This document shows, piece by piece, positions 1 to 9,020 of a DNA stretch of 64,000 nt; the stretch's first letter is position 1, and each line of letters opens with the position of its first letter. The stretch is from NCBI GenBank assembly GCA_000949895.1, contig JWIT01000010.1, positions 186,001-250,000 of the forward strand, in the 5' to 3' direction. The DNA is from Agrobacterium arsenijevicii (GTDB lineage Bacteria > Pseudomonadota > Alphaproteobacteria > Rhizobiales > Rhizobiaceae). The translations under genes and the position numbers were made by a program. The notes beneath the pieces were generated by a model. It ran no database searches and was not told where the DNA came from. It saw only the letters and a program-made list of their open reading frames with translations.

Positions 1-928
1 CGGTAACGGCGACGTTGCGCAATGTCGGCACCTTGAACTTGCCGCGCTGAGCCAGATCGCCGGCCACAACAGGATTTTGCGCGAGCCCGAGATCAACCGC
101 ATCCGGCTTCGAGCCGTTGGCGGCCCTGACCGAGGTATTGGCCGGAACACCTATGTTGAAATATTTGTGGTTGGTGAAGAGGCCATCTTCCAGGCCCTTG
201 GCGCCACGGATTTCATGGCAGGTATTGCAATTGGTAAATTGCGTCGAGGAAATCAGCACGCGGCCCAGCTCCTCCTGATCGGTCAGCTTTTCTTCGCCGC
301 GCAGGAAACGGTCATACTTCGAATCGAAGGTGGAGAATTCATCCGAACGCTCGAAGCTTGCCAACGCCTTGGTCATCGCGGCATAGGCGGTTTCGTCGCT
401 CTGGAAAACGTCGTTGCCGAACTGCGTGCCGAAGGCTGCAACATAATCCGGGTTTTCCTTGAGCCGTTTCACAACTGAGGCCTTGTCCGGCATACCCATT
501 TCGATGGGGTTGAGGGGAGGGCCGCCCGCCTGATCTTCCAGCAGCGAGGCGCGACCGTCCCAGAATTGCCCGCCGATATACTCTCCCGCTGCGTTCCTCC
601 CGAAAGGCGGCGTGAACCTGGCATAGGCGGCCGTCGGCGCGTTGCGGTCGCCCAGCGAAATCCCGTCATCGCCGAGCGATACGTCCCGTCCGACCTTATC
701 ACTCTCGCGTGCATCGGAAAAACCGGCCGCCTGCATATGGCAGGTGGAACAGGCCATCGTGCGGTTCATCGAAAGATTGGGATCATCGAACAGGGCGGCG
801 CCGAGCTTTTCCATCGTCGCATAATTTTCGCCAGCGTGAGCCTGCATGTTCCCAGGAATGATGCCAAGCGGAACCGGCATTATAGCCACGGCGAGGGCAG
901 CGGAAATGAGCAGGCGCAGTCTTTTCAT
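1..928 (-). CDS. Di-haem cytochrome c peroxidase (MauG/CCP family), C-terminus cut off by window edge
   Basis: The reading frame runs from an ATG at 928 off the left edge, giving about 309 codons without a stop. The first residues (MKRLRLLISAALAVAIM) form a basic, hydrophobic signal peptide, so the protein is probably periplasmic. Two c-type haem motifs are visible, CSTCH near codon 60 and CNTCH near codon 230, the spacing expected for bacterial di-haem peroxidases. That family reduces hydrogen peroxide with electrons from small cytochromes or cupredoxins; MauG-type members instead oxidise protein side chains. The sequence lies downstream of cobB on the same strand, separated by 122 bases, and nothing suggests a role in cobalamin synthesis. 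The exact substrate cannot be told from this part. Confidence 0.85.
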   Translation of the reverse strand, partial: MKRLRLLISAALAVAIMPVPLGIIPGNMQAHAGENYATMEKLGAALFDDPNLSMNRTMACSTCHMQAAGFSDARESDKVGRDVSLGDDGISLGDRNAPTAAYARFTPPFGRNAAGEYIGGQFWDGRASLLEDQAGGPPLNPIEMGMPDKASVVKRLKENPDYVAAFGTQFGNDVFQSDETAYAAMTKALASFERSDEFSTFDSKYDRFLRGEEKLTDQEELGRVLISSTQFTNCNTCHEIRGAKGLEDGLFTNHKYFNIGVPANTSVRAANGSKPDAVDLGLAQNPVVAGDLAQRGKFKVPTLRNVAVT

Positions 929-1050
929 TGGGGTAGCGTTTCGGAAACTGTGAGGGACAACGGCTATATAGCACTTTCCTGCTACACCAGACTACAAACT
1001 TTCACTGCCCGCTCCACTTTGCCGCAGCCATGCCAATTCGCCGATTTTGC

Positions 1051-2367
1051 TTACTCGCCCTTGGCAATGGCGTGAAAGAATGTGCCGGAAACGAGACCCC
1101 GCCTGCCGCCCGAAGGCCCAAGTGGGCGGCCCTGCCCGTCAGCAATCTGGGCGAAGGCTTCGTCGTAACCAGGGTCAGTGACGCGGGCATAGTGAAATTC
1201 ATGGCCGCGCAAAACCTCGCCCGCCTTGCCAAGGGGGCCATTCGCCGTGATCGTCGCTTGCCGGTAGCCGAGGTTCATCTTGCGCGTTGCAAAACTAGTG
1301 GCATGCGACAGAAGCCCGGTCATGGCATGGGTCACACCTTCAGCATCTTCGAGAGCCTCTCCCAGCACCATATAGCCGCCACACTCGCCGTGCACCGACC
1401 TTGTCTCGGCAAAACGGGCGATACCCGCCTTGAAACGGGCTGCAGTGGCAAGCTTTCCGGCATGAAGCTCAGGATAGCCACCGGGCAGCCAGCAAATGTC
1501 GCAGGTCTCGTCTGGCCCCTCGTCGGCCAGCGGCGAGAACGGCACGATCTCGGCCCCGGATGCTCGCCAATGGTTCTTGAGATGCGGATAAAGGAAGGTG
1601 AAAGCCGCATCGTCCGCAAGCGCGATACGCTGGCCGGGTGGTGCAATCGCCGCCTCCGCCGCGCCGAAGGGCACATCCACCGGCGCGGCGAGCGAAAGCA
1701 GGACATCGAGATCGATGGACCTTTCCATCGCATCCGCCAGCCGTTCTATATGCGCGTCGATTTCCGGATGTTCGCTGGCCTGCACCAGCCCCAGATGCCG
1801 CTCCGGCAGGATGAGCGACGGATCACGCAATACACAGCCTGCGACAGGCAGTCCGATTTTTTCGATGGCCTCCGTGCACAACGTCCGGTGTCTTTCACTG
1901 CCGGCCCGATTCAGCACGACCGCCGCCATGGTGACGGCAGGATCATAATGGGCAAAACCATAAGCAATAGCAGCGGCCGTCTGCGATTGACCCGAGACAT
2001 CCAGCACCAGCAGCACGGGAATGCCGAACAGCCGCGCCAGATCCGCGGCCGAACCCGTGCGATTTTCTGCCACCGGAATGCCGTCGAACAGGCCCATGGC
2101 GCTTTCGATCAAAACGAGGTCTGCACCGTTGGTCTGCTGCAAAAACAGGTGCCGCAACAATTCCGGCTGCATGGCCCAGCTGTCCAGATTGAGACCGGAT
2201 GTGCCGGTGGCAAAGGCATGGAAGCCGGGGTCGATATAGTCAGGCCCAGTCTTGATGCCGCGCACCTTGACGCCGCGCCGGGCAAAAGCCCTGAGCAGAC
2301 CGATGGTCACGCTGGTCTTGCCGGAACCAGAGCGCGGTGCACCGACGATGATCGCCCGGGCCGTCAT
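1051..2367 (-). CDS. cobB: Hydrogenobyrinic acid a,c-diamide synthase CobB
   Basis: A 438-residue protein with an N-terminal ATP-binding domain (P-loop GAPRSGSGKTS at about residues 9-19) and a C-terminal class I glutamine amidotransferase-like domain. The presumed nucleophile is the Cys of HGECGGYM at about residue 329, with a late His in GTFFHA. CobB amidates the a and c acetate side chains of (hydrogeno)byrinic acid using glutamine and ATP, just before cobalt insertion by CobNST in the aerobic pathway. The start overlaps the cobA stop by four bases, indicating translational coupling. It is the last gene of the minus-strand cob run. The family also contains anaerobic CbiA; the surrounding aerobic genes favour the name CobB. 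Confidence 0.93.
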   Translation of the reverse strand: MTARAIIVGAPRSGSGKTSVTIGLLRAFARRGVKVRGIKTGPDYIDPGFHAFATGTSGLNLDSWAMQPELLRHLFLQQTNGADLVLIESAMGLFDGIPVAENRTGSAADLARLFGIPVLLVLDVSGQSQTAAAIAYGFAHYDPAVTMAAVVLNRAGSERHRTLCTEAIEKIGLPVAGCVLRDPSLILPERHLGLVQASEHPEIDAHIERLADAMERSIDLDVLLSLAAPVDVPFGAAEAAIAPPGQRIALADDAAFTFLYPHLKNHWRASGAEIVPFSPLADEGPDETCDICWLPGGYPELHAGKLATAARFKAGIARFAETRSVHGECGGYMVLGEALEDAEGVTHAMTGLLSHATSFATRKMNLGYRQATITANGPLGKAGEVLRGHEFHYARVTDPGYDEAFAQIADGQGRPLGPSGGRRGLVSGTFFHAIAKGE

Positions 2368-3152
2368 GAACCGTCCCCGCCGAGACGGCTTCGCATCGAA
2401 ACAATTTCGCCGATGACGATCAGTGCCGGCGCATCGAAATTCTCCCGCTTTGCATCGTCAGCTATGCTTTCCAGCGAACCGATGAAAATGCGCTCCTGCG
2501 CCGTCGTTGCCGACATGATGACGGCGACCGGCGTCTTACCCGAACGACCGCCCTGCATCAGAAGATCGGCGATCGAGCCTATGTTCTTCAGCCCCATATA
2601 AACGACGATGGGTTCCTGTGTTTTTGCCAGCGCCAGCCAGTCCAGATCCTCTTCGGTCCCGGCGGCATGGCCCGTGGCAAGCGTGACGGCGCGGCTGATG
2701 CCGCGCATGGTGGCGGGAATACGCGCGGAAGCAAGAGCTGCGAGCGACGAGGTCATGCCCGGCAGGATACGGAACGGAATACCGGCTTGGACCAGCGCCT
2801 CTGCCTCTTCACCGCCACGCCCGAAAATAAAGGGATCGCCACCCTTAAGCCGCAACACCTTTTTACCCTGCCGGGCGAGATCGATCAGCGAAGCGGTAAT
2901 GTCGTCCTGCGTCGCCGAAGGCTTGCCACCGCGCTTGCCGGCAAAGACGATTTCAGCCTGAGGCCCGAGGGCAACGACGTCATCGCTCACCAGCGCATCG
3001 CGAACGATCACATCGGCCTGCGAAAGCGCCAACGCCACTTCGAGCGTCAGATAACGCACGTCACCCGGCCCCGCGCCGGCAAGCCAGACGTGACCGGCCT
3101 CGAAGATCGGGCCTTTTGCGGCGATGTTGTTTAAGACCTCTGCTATCGACAT
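2364..3152 (-). CDS. cobA: Uroporphyrinogen-III C-methyltransferase (SUMT) CobA
   Basis: A 262-residue tetrapyrrole methylase that transfers methyl groups from S-adenosylmethionine to C2 and C7 of uroporphyrinogen III, giving precorrin-2, the entry point to the corrin branch. The SAM-binding glycine loop GAGPGD lies near residue 27, and the family motifs VIVRDALV (near residue 50) and LRLKGGDPFIFGRGGEE (near residue 100) are intact. There is no CysG-type fused dehydrogenase/ferrochelatase domain, so this is the stand-alone enzyme. It overlaps cobB by four bases and is divergent from cbiD across a gap of about 58 bases. Confidence 0.93.
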   Translation of the reverse strand: MSIAEVLNNIAAKGPIFEAGHVWLAGAGPGDVRYLTLEVALALSQADVIVRDALVSDDVVALGPQAEIVFAGKRGGKPSATQDDITASLIDLARQGKKVLRLKGGDPFIFGRGGEEAEALVQAGIPFRILPGMTSSLAALASARIPATMRGISRAVTLATGHAAGTEEDLDWLALAKTQEPIVVYMGLKNIGSIADLLMQGGRSGKTPVAVIMSATTAQERIFIGSLESIADDAKRENFDAPALIVIGEIVSMRSRLGGDGS

Positions 3153-3210
3153 TCTCTCGGCTGCTTTTTTAACGATGACGGAAAAAGCCGTCCCGGCTAT
3201 AGGAATTCAT

Positions 3211-4341
3211 ATGGAAACAGATGGAAAGACCCTTCGCCGCGGCTGGACCACGGGCACCTGCGCGGCGGCAGCCTCGAAGGCGGCTTGCGCTGCCCTTTTG
3301 ACCGGCGAGTTTCCTTACCCTGTCGAAGTCCAACTTCCAAGCGGCGCACGGCCGGCATTTTCCCTCGCCACCGAGGAAAAAGGCGAAAACTTCGCCCGTG
3401 CCGGTGTCGTCAAGGATGCGGGCGACGATCCCGACGTTACCCACGGCGCGCTGATCGAAAGCACGGTCAGACGAGGCAAACCGGGAAGCGGCATCACCTT
3501 CAGGGCCGGAAAAGGTGTCGGCACCATCACCCGGCCGGGATTGCCCCTGCCACCGGGCGAACCTGCCATCAACCCCGTACCGCGCAAGATGATCGAAACC
3601 GCCATTCACGAGGTAGCCGGAGAGGATGCCGATTTCGAAGTCGAGATTTCCGTGCGTGACGGTGAGAAACTGGCGGAAAAGACCCTGAATGGCAGGCTCG
3701 GTATCATCGGTGGCATTTCCATTCTCGGGACCACTGGCATCGTCATCCCGTTTTCCTGCTCGGCCTGGATTCACTCCATCTGGCGCGGCATCGATGTGGC
3801 GCGCGCCACTGGCTGCACCCATCTGCTCGGCGCAACCGGCAATACCTCGGAAAAAGCCGGACAGGCACTGTACGACCTGCCGGAGACCGCGCTGATCGAC
3901 ATGGGCGATTTCATCGGCGGCATGTTGAAATACCTCCGCAGCCACCCTGTGGAGCGGGTAACCATTGCCGGCGGCGTCGCCAAGATGACCAAGCTCGCCC
4001 AGGGCATGCTCGACGTGCATTCCAAGAAAGGCCTTGCCGATCTCGACGCGCTGGCGGCACTGGCAACCGAAGCGGGCGGAGATGAAAATCTCACCGCGGC
4101 CATCCGTCAGGCCAATATGGTCGCACATGCCTTCGAACTGGCCGAAGGAGCCGGCATAGACCTCGGTGCGATCGTTGCGGAGAAAGCCTGGGTAACCGCA
4201 GCCGCCGCGCTGAAGACGCCCGGCATCGCGCTTGATATTCTGGTGTTCGATCGTCAGGGCACGCTCAAGGGGCGCACCGCCTCCACGCCGTCGCATCAAC
4301 CCTTCGCATCTTCCTTCGGAGACCGGAACCGGCGTACATAA
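3211..4341 (+). CDS. cbiD: CbiD, precorrin-5 C1-methyltransferase
   Basis: The frame is open from 3124, but I place the start at ATG 3211 because AGGA lies six bases upstream and this gives the usual family length (376 residues). An alternative ATG is at 3175. The family signature [17 protein letters not shown] is near the N-terminus, with [10 protein letters not shown] in the middle and [18 protein letters not shown] later. CbiD methylates C1 of the contracted ring with loss of acetaldehyde in the anaerobic pathway. Here it sits among aerobic-pathway enzymes, and no CobF is visible in the window, so it probably performs the CobF step. It is a plus-strand gene inside a minus-strand run, and its last 46 bases overlap cobM antiparallel. 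Confidence 0.9.
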   Translation: METDGKTLRRGWTTGTCAAAASKAACAALLTGEFPYPVEVQLPSGARPAFSLATEEKGENFARAGVVKDAGDDPDVTHGALIESTVRRGKPGSGITFRAGKGVGTITRPGLPLPPGEPAINPVPRKMIETAIHEVAGEDADFEVEISVRDGEKLAEKTLNGRLGIIGGISILGTTGIVIPFSCSAWIHSIWRGIDVARATGCTHLLGATGNTSEKAGQALYDLPETALIDMGDFIGGMLKYLRSHPVERVTIAGGVAKMTKLAQGMLDVHSKKGLADLDALAALATEAGGDENLTAAIRQANMVAHAFELAEGAGIDLGAIVAEKAWVTAAAALKTPGIALDILVFDRQGTLKGRTASTPSHQPFASSFGDRNRRT

Positions 4342-5069
4342 TCGGTACTATAGAGCGCGCTTTCGCGAAAATCCGTCGAGGCGAGCCCGTGTCCGACGAA
4401 AATCAGCGCCGTTCGCTCCACCGGTTCAGCCACCAACTTGTCCTCAATGTCGAACAACGTGCCGCGAATAACCCGCTCATCAGGCCAGGAGGCGCGAACG
4501 ACGATAGCAACCGGGCAATCGGAACCGTAAAGCGGTGTCAACTCCTCCACCACCTTGCCGATGGCGTGGATGGCGAGGTGGATGGCAAGCGTCGCACCCG
4601 TTGCGCCGAAGGCTTTCAGCGTCTCACCATCAGGCATTTTCGAAGCGCGGCCTGAAATACGAGTCAGCACAAGGCTTTGCGCTACTTCCGGCACCGTCAA
4701 TTCCCGCTGCAGGGTGGCAGCCGCAGCGGCAAAGGAGGGCACGCCGGGTGTCACGGTATAATCGAGACCCAGCCGTTCCAGCCGGCGGATCTGTTCACCC
4801 ATGGCACTCCAGACAGACAGATCACCGGAATGCAGCCGCGCCACATCCTTGCCGGCCTCTGCTGCGGCCACAAACTCCGCTTCGATCTCATCCAGCGAAA
4901 GCGCTGCCGTATCAACAATGCGTGCACCCGGCGGGCAATAATCGATCAGCGCCTTCGGAACCAGCGAACCGGCATAAAGGCAGACCGGGCAGGCAGCGAT
5001 AAGATCGCGCCCGCGCACCGTGATGAGATCGGCAGCACCTGGACCGGCGCCGATGAAATGAACTGTCAT
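4296..5069 (-). CDS. cobM: Precorrin-4 C11-methyltransferase CobM
   Basis: A 257-residue SAM-dependent tetrapyrrole methylase. The start [15 protein letters not shown] contains the SAM loop, followed by [26 protein letters not shown] and [12 protein letters not shown], all characteristic of CobM/CbiF. It methylates C11 of precorrin-4 to give precorrin-5. Its start overlaps the cobE stop by four bases (ATGA arrangement), and its 3' end overlaps the 3' end of cbiD on the other strand by 46 bases, with no terminator between them. Confidence 0.93.
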   Translation of the reverse strand: MTVHFIGAGPGAADLITVRGRDLIAACPVCLYAGSLVPKALIDYCPPGARIVDTAALSLDEIEAEFVAAAEAGKDVARLHSGDLSVWSAMGEQIRRLERLGLDYTVTPGVPSFAAAAATLQRELTVPEVAQSLVLTRISGRASKMPDGETLKAFGATGATLAIHLAIHAIGKVVEELTPLYGSDCPVAIVVRASWPDERVIRGTLFDIEDKLVAEPVERTALIFVGHGLASTDFRESALYSTDYVRRFRSPKEDAKG

Positions 5070-5503
5070 TGTTGTTCTCCATGTTCGATGGCACAGTCGT
5101 GATCATGTGACGCGTCACTCGTCGTGGCGATGGCCACCGTCACCTCGCCAACCACGAGGCGTGGCGCGACCAGCTTTGCATTCTCTCCGGCCGCAGCGAG
5201 TGCCGCAGCTTCACTGACGCTTGGCGTCCCGGCATGATCGAGACTCAGCTGCGAAAATGTCATTGTTTTCGAAGCAACCGCCTCGAGTCGTTCCTGCGAT
5301 ACGATTTCAAGCGGCAACGACAAGCTCTGCGCCGCCTCCACGAGACCGGCTTCCTCTGCCTTGAGCGGCGCAGTGGCAAGACGTTCGACCGTCATGCCAA
5401 ATGCCTGCTCGGCAGCGCGCACAGCTACGATGATAGCATCCGAACCCGTGCCTTTGCGGCAACCTATGCCAGCCACGGTCAGCATGGCTTGATCCAGCTC
5501 CAT
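5066..5503 (-). CDS. cobE: CobE / CbiG C-terminal-domain protein
   Basis: A small 145-residue protein with the CbiG_C/CobE signature: an N-terminal [11 protein letters not shown] segment, then a SIVSxE-like stretch ([12 protein letters not shown]) and a late [11 protein letters not shown] segment. CobE is needed for the aerobic pathway in Pseudomonas denitrificans, but its biochemical role is not settled; the related CbiG C-terminal domain belongs to the lactone-opening protein of the anaerobic route. It lies between cobL and cobM and overlaps both, so it is probably co-translated with them. The C-terminus is His/Asp-rich ([14 protein letters not shown]), which could bind metal; that is inference only. 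Confidence 0.85.
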   Translation of the reverse strand: MELDQAMLTVAGIGCRKGTGSDAIIVAVRAAEQAFGMTVERLATAPLKAEEAGLVEAAQSLSLPLEIVSQERLEAVASKTMTFSQLSLDHAGTPSVSEAAALAAAGENAKLVAPRLVVGEVTVAIATTSDASHDHDCAIEHGEQQ

Positions 5504-6756
5504 TGCGTCACCGGCATGGCCGGACGCCAGCCGGACATGGAACCGATGGTCGTGACACGCGACACATCCAGACGGATCATCGAACCGCCGAGCCTGGTAT
5601 GGGCAGCAAGCAACACCGCCTCCATTTCCAGCGTCACCGCATTGGCGACCAGCCGCCCACCCGGTTTCAAGGCCTCAATGGCACCCTCAAACACGCCCGT
5701 TTCGCTGCCGCCGCCGCCAATGAAGATCGCATCCGGTGAAGGCAGACCTTCGAAAGCCGCAGGTGCTGCGCCGATCATGACCTCAAGTCCCGGAACGCCG
5801 AAGGCTTCGGCATTACGGGTGATGCGCTCCGCCCGTTCCGGATGTTGCTCTATGGCGATGGCGCGAAGCGAGGGGTGCGAAAGCATCCATTCGATACCGA
5901 TAGAACCCGAACCGGCACCGACATCCCACAACAACTCGCCCCGCCGTGGGGCCAGTGAGGAGAGCGTCACGGCGCGGATTTCACGCTTGGTAATCTGCCC
6001 ATCATGCTCGAACAGGCCGTCATCCAGCCCCTGCACAAAAGGCAGGACGCGTGCGCTCTTAGCCGCGACGACGTCGATGGCCACCACATTCAGTGGGTCG
6101 ATGTCTTCAAAAGCAAAATCAGCCGCCGTGACCTGCTGCCTTCGTTCCCGCTCTCCTCCCAATGCCTCAAGCAAAACGAATTCCGACTGACCGAAACCCG
6201 AACCCGTCAGCAATTCCGCAATCAGAGCCGGCGCGCGCTCATCCGAAGTGAGCGCGATGATCCTCGCGCCGGGATGCAGATGAGGGCGCAGGAGATCGAT
6301 GGAACGCCCGTGCAACGACACACAGTCGACCGACTGCAAAGCCCAGCCTAGCTTCGCCGCGGCGAGAGAAAAAGCGGAAGGCGATGGGTAACAAAGTGCT
6401 TCATCCGCATCGATCCACCTCAGAAGTGTAACGCCTACGCCATAAAAGAACGGATCGCCGGAGGCGAGCACGCAGACTTTGCCGCCGCGCAACGCCACGA
6501 CATCGCTCATCTCCGCATCGAACGGCACCGGCCAACGGCGGGCTTCGCCACGAATGGCCGCAGCCGCCAGTTCCAGATGGCGCTTGCCGCCGAAAACGAT
6601 CTCGGCCACCTCTATTGCCGCAATGGCATTCCGGCCGAGCCCCTCAAGCCCATCCTCGCCAATACCAACGATGGAAAGCCACGGCTTCTCTTTCTTTTCA
6701 GCGGAAGCCTTCTTTTCAGTAGAAGCACCGCCCGTTCCGGAATATTCAGACGTCAT
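5479..6756 (-). CDS. cobL: Precorrin-6Y C5,15-methyltransferase (decarboxylating) CobL
   Basis: A two-domain enzyme of about 425 residues. The N-terminal half is a tetrapyrrole methylase (WLSIVGIGEDGLEGL, then LASGDPFFYGVG), and the C-terminal half is a Rossmann methyltransferase (LLWDVGAGSGSIGIEWML) matching CbiE and CbiT fused. It methylates C5 and C15 and decarboxylates the C12 acetate. The start is uncertain between ATG 6756 (GGAG six bases upstream) and ATG 6768 (AAGGA five bases upstream). With either choice the start overlaps the start of the divergent cobK; at 6756 the two ATGs share one CATG. The segment after the start is a lysine/serine-rich linker of low complexity. Confidence 0.92.
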   Translation of the reverse strand: MTSEYSGTGGASTEKKASAEKKEKPWLSIVGIGEDGLEGLGRNAIAAIEVAEIVFGGKRHLELAAAAIRGEARRWPVPFDAEMSDVVALRGGKVCVLASGDPFFYGVGVTLLRWIDADEALCYPSPSAFSLAAAKLGWALQSVDCVSLHGRSIDLLRPHLHPGARIIALTSDERAPALIAELLTGSGFGQSEFVLLEALGGERERRQQVTAADFAFEDIDPLNVVAIDVVAAKSARVLPFVQGLDDGLFEHDGQITKREIRAVTLSSLAPRRGELLWDVGAGSGSIGIEWMLSHPSLRAIAIEQHPERAERITRNAEAFGVPGLEVMIGAAPAAFEGLPSPDAIFIGGGGSETGVFEGAIEALKPGGRLVANAVTLEMEAVLLAAHTRLGGSMIRLDVSRVTTIGSMSGWRPAMPVTQWSWIKPC

Positions 6757-7528
6757 GACACGCTCCATACTCATCCTTGGCGGCACGGCGGATGCCCGCA
6801 TTCTGGCCGGCAAGCTGGCAGAGGACTCCGGCTACCGAATCCTGCTCTCCATGGCCGGGCGTACGCTTTCGCCAGTGGAACAGCCAGTGCCGATGCGCAG
6901 CGGCGGGTTTGGCGGTGCGACGGGTCTTGCAGATTTCATTCGCTTCGAGAGCTTCGATATTCTCGTGGATGCCACCCATCCCTATGCCGCAGGGATTTCC
7001 GCCAACGCCATCGAGGCGGCACAACTTGCCAGAGTTCCGCTCGTAGCGCTTTCGCGCCCCGCCTGGCAGCACCAGCCGGGTGACAGGTGGCAGAGTGTCG
7101 ATACCATCGGGCAGGCTGTTACCGCGCTCGGCGATGAAGGCAAACGTGTGTTTCTGGCACTGGGACGGCAGGAGCTTCTTCCCTTCGAAGCTGCCCCTCA
7201 GCATAGCTATATCATCCGCAGTGTCGATCCGGTGGAGCCGCCGCTGAAGGTGCCGGATGCCCGCTATATGACCGCGCGCGGTCCCTTTATGCTGGATGAC
7301 GAAATTCGCATGCTGGAAAAAAACCGCATCGAGACTGTTGTTTCCAAGAATTCGGGCGGCAGTGCCAGTTATGGCAAGATCGAAGCGGCGAGACGGCTCG
7401 GCCTGACGGTCATCATGATCGAGCGGCCGCCACTGAACGACGCCAATGGCGCGAACGTGCCTGATGTAGCGACTGCGCTCACCGCCATCCGCCATCAGTT
7501 TTCTCTTTTCGAAAAACGTGGCGAATAA
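6755..7528 (+). CDS. cobK: Precorrin-6A reductase CobK
   Basis: A 257-residue NADPH-dependent reductase of the CobK/CbiJ family that reduces precorrin-6A to precorrin-6B. The N-terminal RSILILGGTADARILAGKLA is the dinucleotide-binding start, and the conserved DATHPYAAGIS and SKNSGGSASYGKIEAARRLG segments are present. The frame is open further upstream to 6479, but that part lies antisense to cobL and the homologous protein begins at the ATG at 6755. It is encoded on the plus strand between cobL (head-to-head) and cobJ (tail-to-tail, 34-base antiparallel overlap). Confidence 0.92.
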   Translation: MTRSILILGGTADARILAGKLAEDSGYRILLSMAGRTLSPVEQPVPMRSGGFGGATGLADFIRFESFDILVDATHPYAAGISANAIEAAQLARVPLVALSRPAWQHQPGDRWQSVDTIGQAVTALGDEGKRVFLALGRQELLPFEAAPQHSYIIRSVDPVEPPLKVPDARYMTARGPFMLDDEIRMLEKNRIETVVSKNSGGSASYGKIEAARRLGLTVIMIERPPLNDANGANVPDVATALTAIRHQFSLFEKRGE

Positions 7529-8256
7529 ACCAGCGGGTCTTTTTCGGAGCGTTCGATCAGACGCGTTTCCACCGAGCCGACGATGATGCAGGTGGCCATA
7601 TCCGCCATATCGCTTGATGCTTCCGACAAAGGCACGACCCGGATGCGTTCATCCGCCCGGCCTGCGGCCCGGCCGAAGATCACCGGCACCGAACCAGGCA
7701 AATGCGCCCGCAAAAGATCGAAGGCGGTGCCAAGCTGGTGCGGGCGCGCCTTGCTTACGGGATTGTAGAAGGCCATCACGAATCCGGCTTCCGCCGCCGC
7801 GATAAGCCGCTTTTCGATGATGCCCCAGGGCTTCAAATTGTCCGACAACGAAATGGCACAGAAATCATGCCCTAGCGGAGCGCCGGCTCTTGCGGCAACC
7901 GCAAGCATCGCCGTCACGCCCGGCACGACCGAAAAGTCTATCTCGCGCCATTCGGACGGGCCGTTTTCAATCGCCTCGCAAACCGCCGCGGCCATGGCGA
8001 AAACGCCGGGATCGCCGCCCGAAACCACGCAGACTTTGCCGCCAGCGGCGGCAAGCCGCAGCGCCTGTTCGGCGCGGGAAATTTCCTCGCGATTATCAGA
8101 GGCATGGCGACGTTGGTCGGGTCTGAGCGCTAGACGGTCGAGATAGGGAATATAGCCGAAGAAATCCTCTGACGCCTCGACAGCGGCGAGCGCCTCCGGT
8201 GTCACCTGCGCCGCACTGCCGGGGCCGAGGCCGACAACGACCAGCCGGCCGGTCAT
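7495..8256 (-). CDS. cobJ: Precorrin-3B C17-methyltransferase CobJ
   Basis: A 253-residue tetrapyrrole methylase that methylates C17 and contracts the ring. The SAM loop VVGLGPGSAAQVTPEAL is at the N-terminus, followed by GYIPYLDRL, VVSGGDPGVFAMAA and PGVTAMLAVAARAGAPLGHDF, all typical of CobJ/CbiH. The C-terminus carries no additional domain, unlike bifunctional CobIJ or CbiGH fusions. Its start overlaps the cobI stop by four bases, and its 3' end overlaps cobK on the opposite strand. Confidence 0.94.
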   Translation of the reverse strand: MTGRLVVVGLGPGSAAQVTPEALAAVEASEDFFGYIPYLDRLALRPDQRRHASDNREEISRAEQALRLAAAGGKVCVVSGGDPGVFAMAAAVCEAIENGPSEWREIDFSVVPGVTAMLAVAARAGAPLGHDFCAISLSDNLKPWGIIEKRLIAAAEAGFVMAFYNPVSKARPHQLGTAFDLLRAHLPGSVPVIFGRAAGRADERIRVVPLSEASSDMADMATCIIVGSVETRLIERSEKDPLVYSPRFSKREN

Positions 8257-9020
8257 GGCGTTTCACCGCCAGCGGGTCTGGTTTTCCAGCCCGGCACCAG
8301 AACCAACGAAAAATAGGGCGCGGGCGATGCGTCCCGCTCGATCAGCGGCACGGCATGACTGTTCGCCATGGTGCCGCGCTCGACATAAAGCGCCTCGTCA
8401 AGCTTGCCGGCCTTTTCCAGCGCCCGGCGGATCTTCGGCAGGTTGCGCCCCACCTTCATGATAACGGCGCCATCCGTGCCGGACAGACGCTCCGTCAAAA
8501 CATCTTCTGCCAGCGTGCCGGGAAGCACGCTCAAGATATCGTCACCCTGCACCAACGGTAGACCGGCCATCGACCAGCAACCGGACATTGCGGTAATGCC
8601 TGCGACGACCTCCGCCTCATAGGAGAGCGCAAGCCGCAAATGAAGGTGCATATAGGAGCCGTAAAACAGCGGATCGCCTTCCGATAGCACGGCGACATTG
8701 CGCCCGGCGTCGAGATGGGCAGCAATATCCATGGCCGACTGATCGAAAAACGCGGCGATTGCACCGCGATACTCATCGCCGTTTTTGTCGCTCTCGACGG
8801 TGACCGGATAGACCAGCGGCATTTCCAGCGTGCCCGGACGAATGAAGGCCTCAACGATGCCGCGACCATTGCCACTACTGCCCTTCTTGCAGAAGAAGGC
8901 GAGGACATCGGCATTTTCGATGGCGCGGACGGCTTTCAGCGTCAGAAGCTCCGGATCGCCGGGGCCGGTACCGACACCGACCAGTTTACCCTTGGCGTGT
9001 TCAAAAAGAGCCGCGCTCAC
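8253..9020 (-). CDS. cobI: Precorrin-2 C20-methyltransferase CobI
   Basis: A 255-residue SAM-dependent methylase that adds a methyl to C20 of precorrin-2, the first committed corrin step. Motifs include GVGTGPGDPELLTLKAVRAI near the start, FIRPGTLEMPLVYPV, VAVLSEGDPLFYGSYMHL and GITAMSGCWSMAGLPLVQGDD. It is linked by four-base overlaps with cobH upstream and cobJ downstream, the conserved GHIJ order of the aerobic pathway. Confidence 0.94.
   Translation of the reverse strand: MSAALFEHAKGKLVGVGTGPGDPELLTLKAVRAIENADVLAFFCKKGSSGNGRGIVEAFIRPGTLEMPLVYPVTVESDKNGDEYRGAIAAFFDQSAMDIAAHLDAGRNVAVLSEGDPLFYGSYMHLHLRLALSYEAEVVAGITAMSGCWSMAGLPLVQGDDILSVLPGTLAEDVLTERLSGTDGAVIMKVGRNLPKIRRALEKAGKLDEALYVERGTMANSHAVPLIERDASPAPYFSLVLVPGWKTRPAGGETP

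Noticed and set aside
1030..2601. A 523-codon plus-strand open frame opposite cobB
   Set aside because: It is antisense to a clear cobB with P-loop and glutaminase motifs, its own translation has no recognisable domain, and long antisense frames are common in GC-rich DNA.
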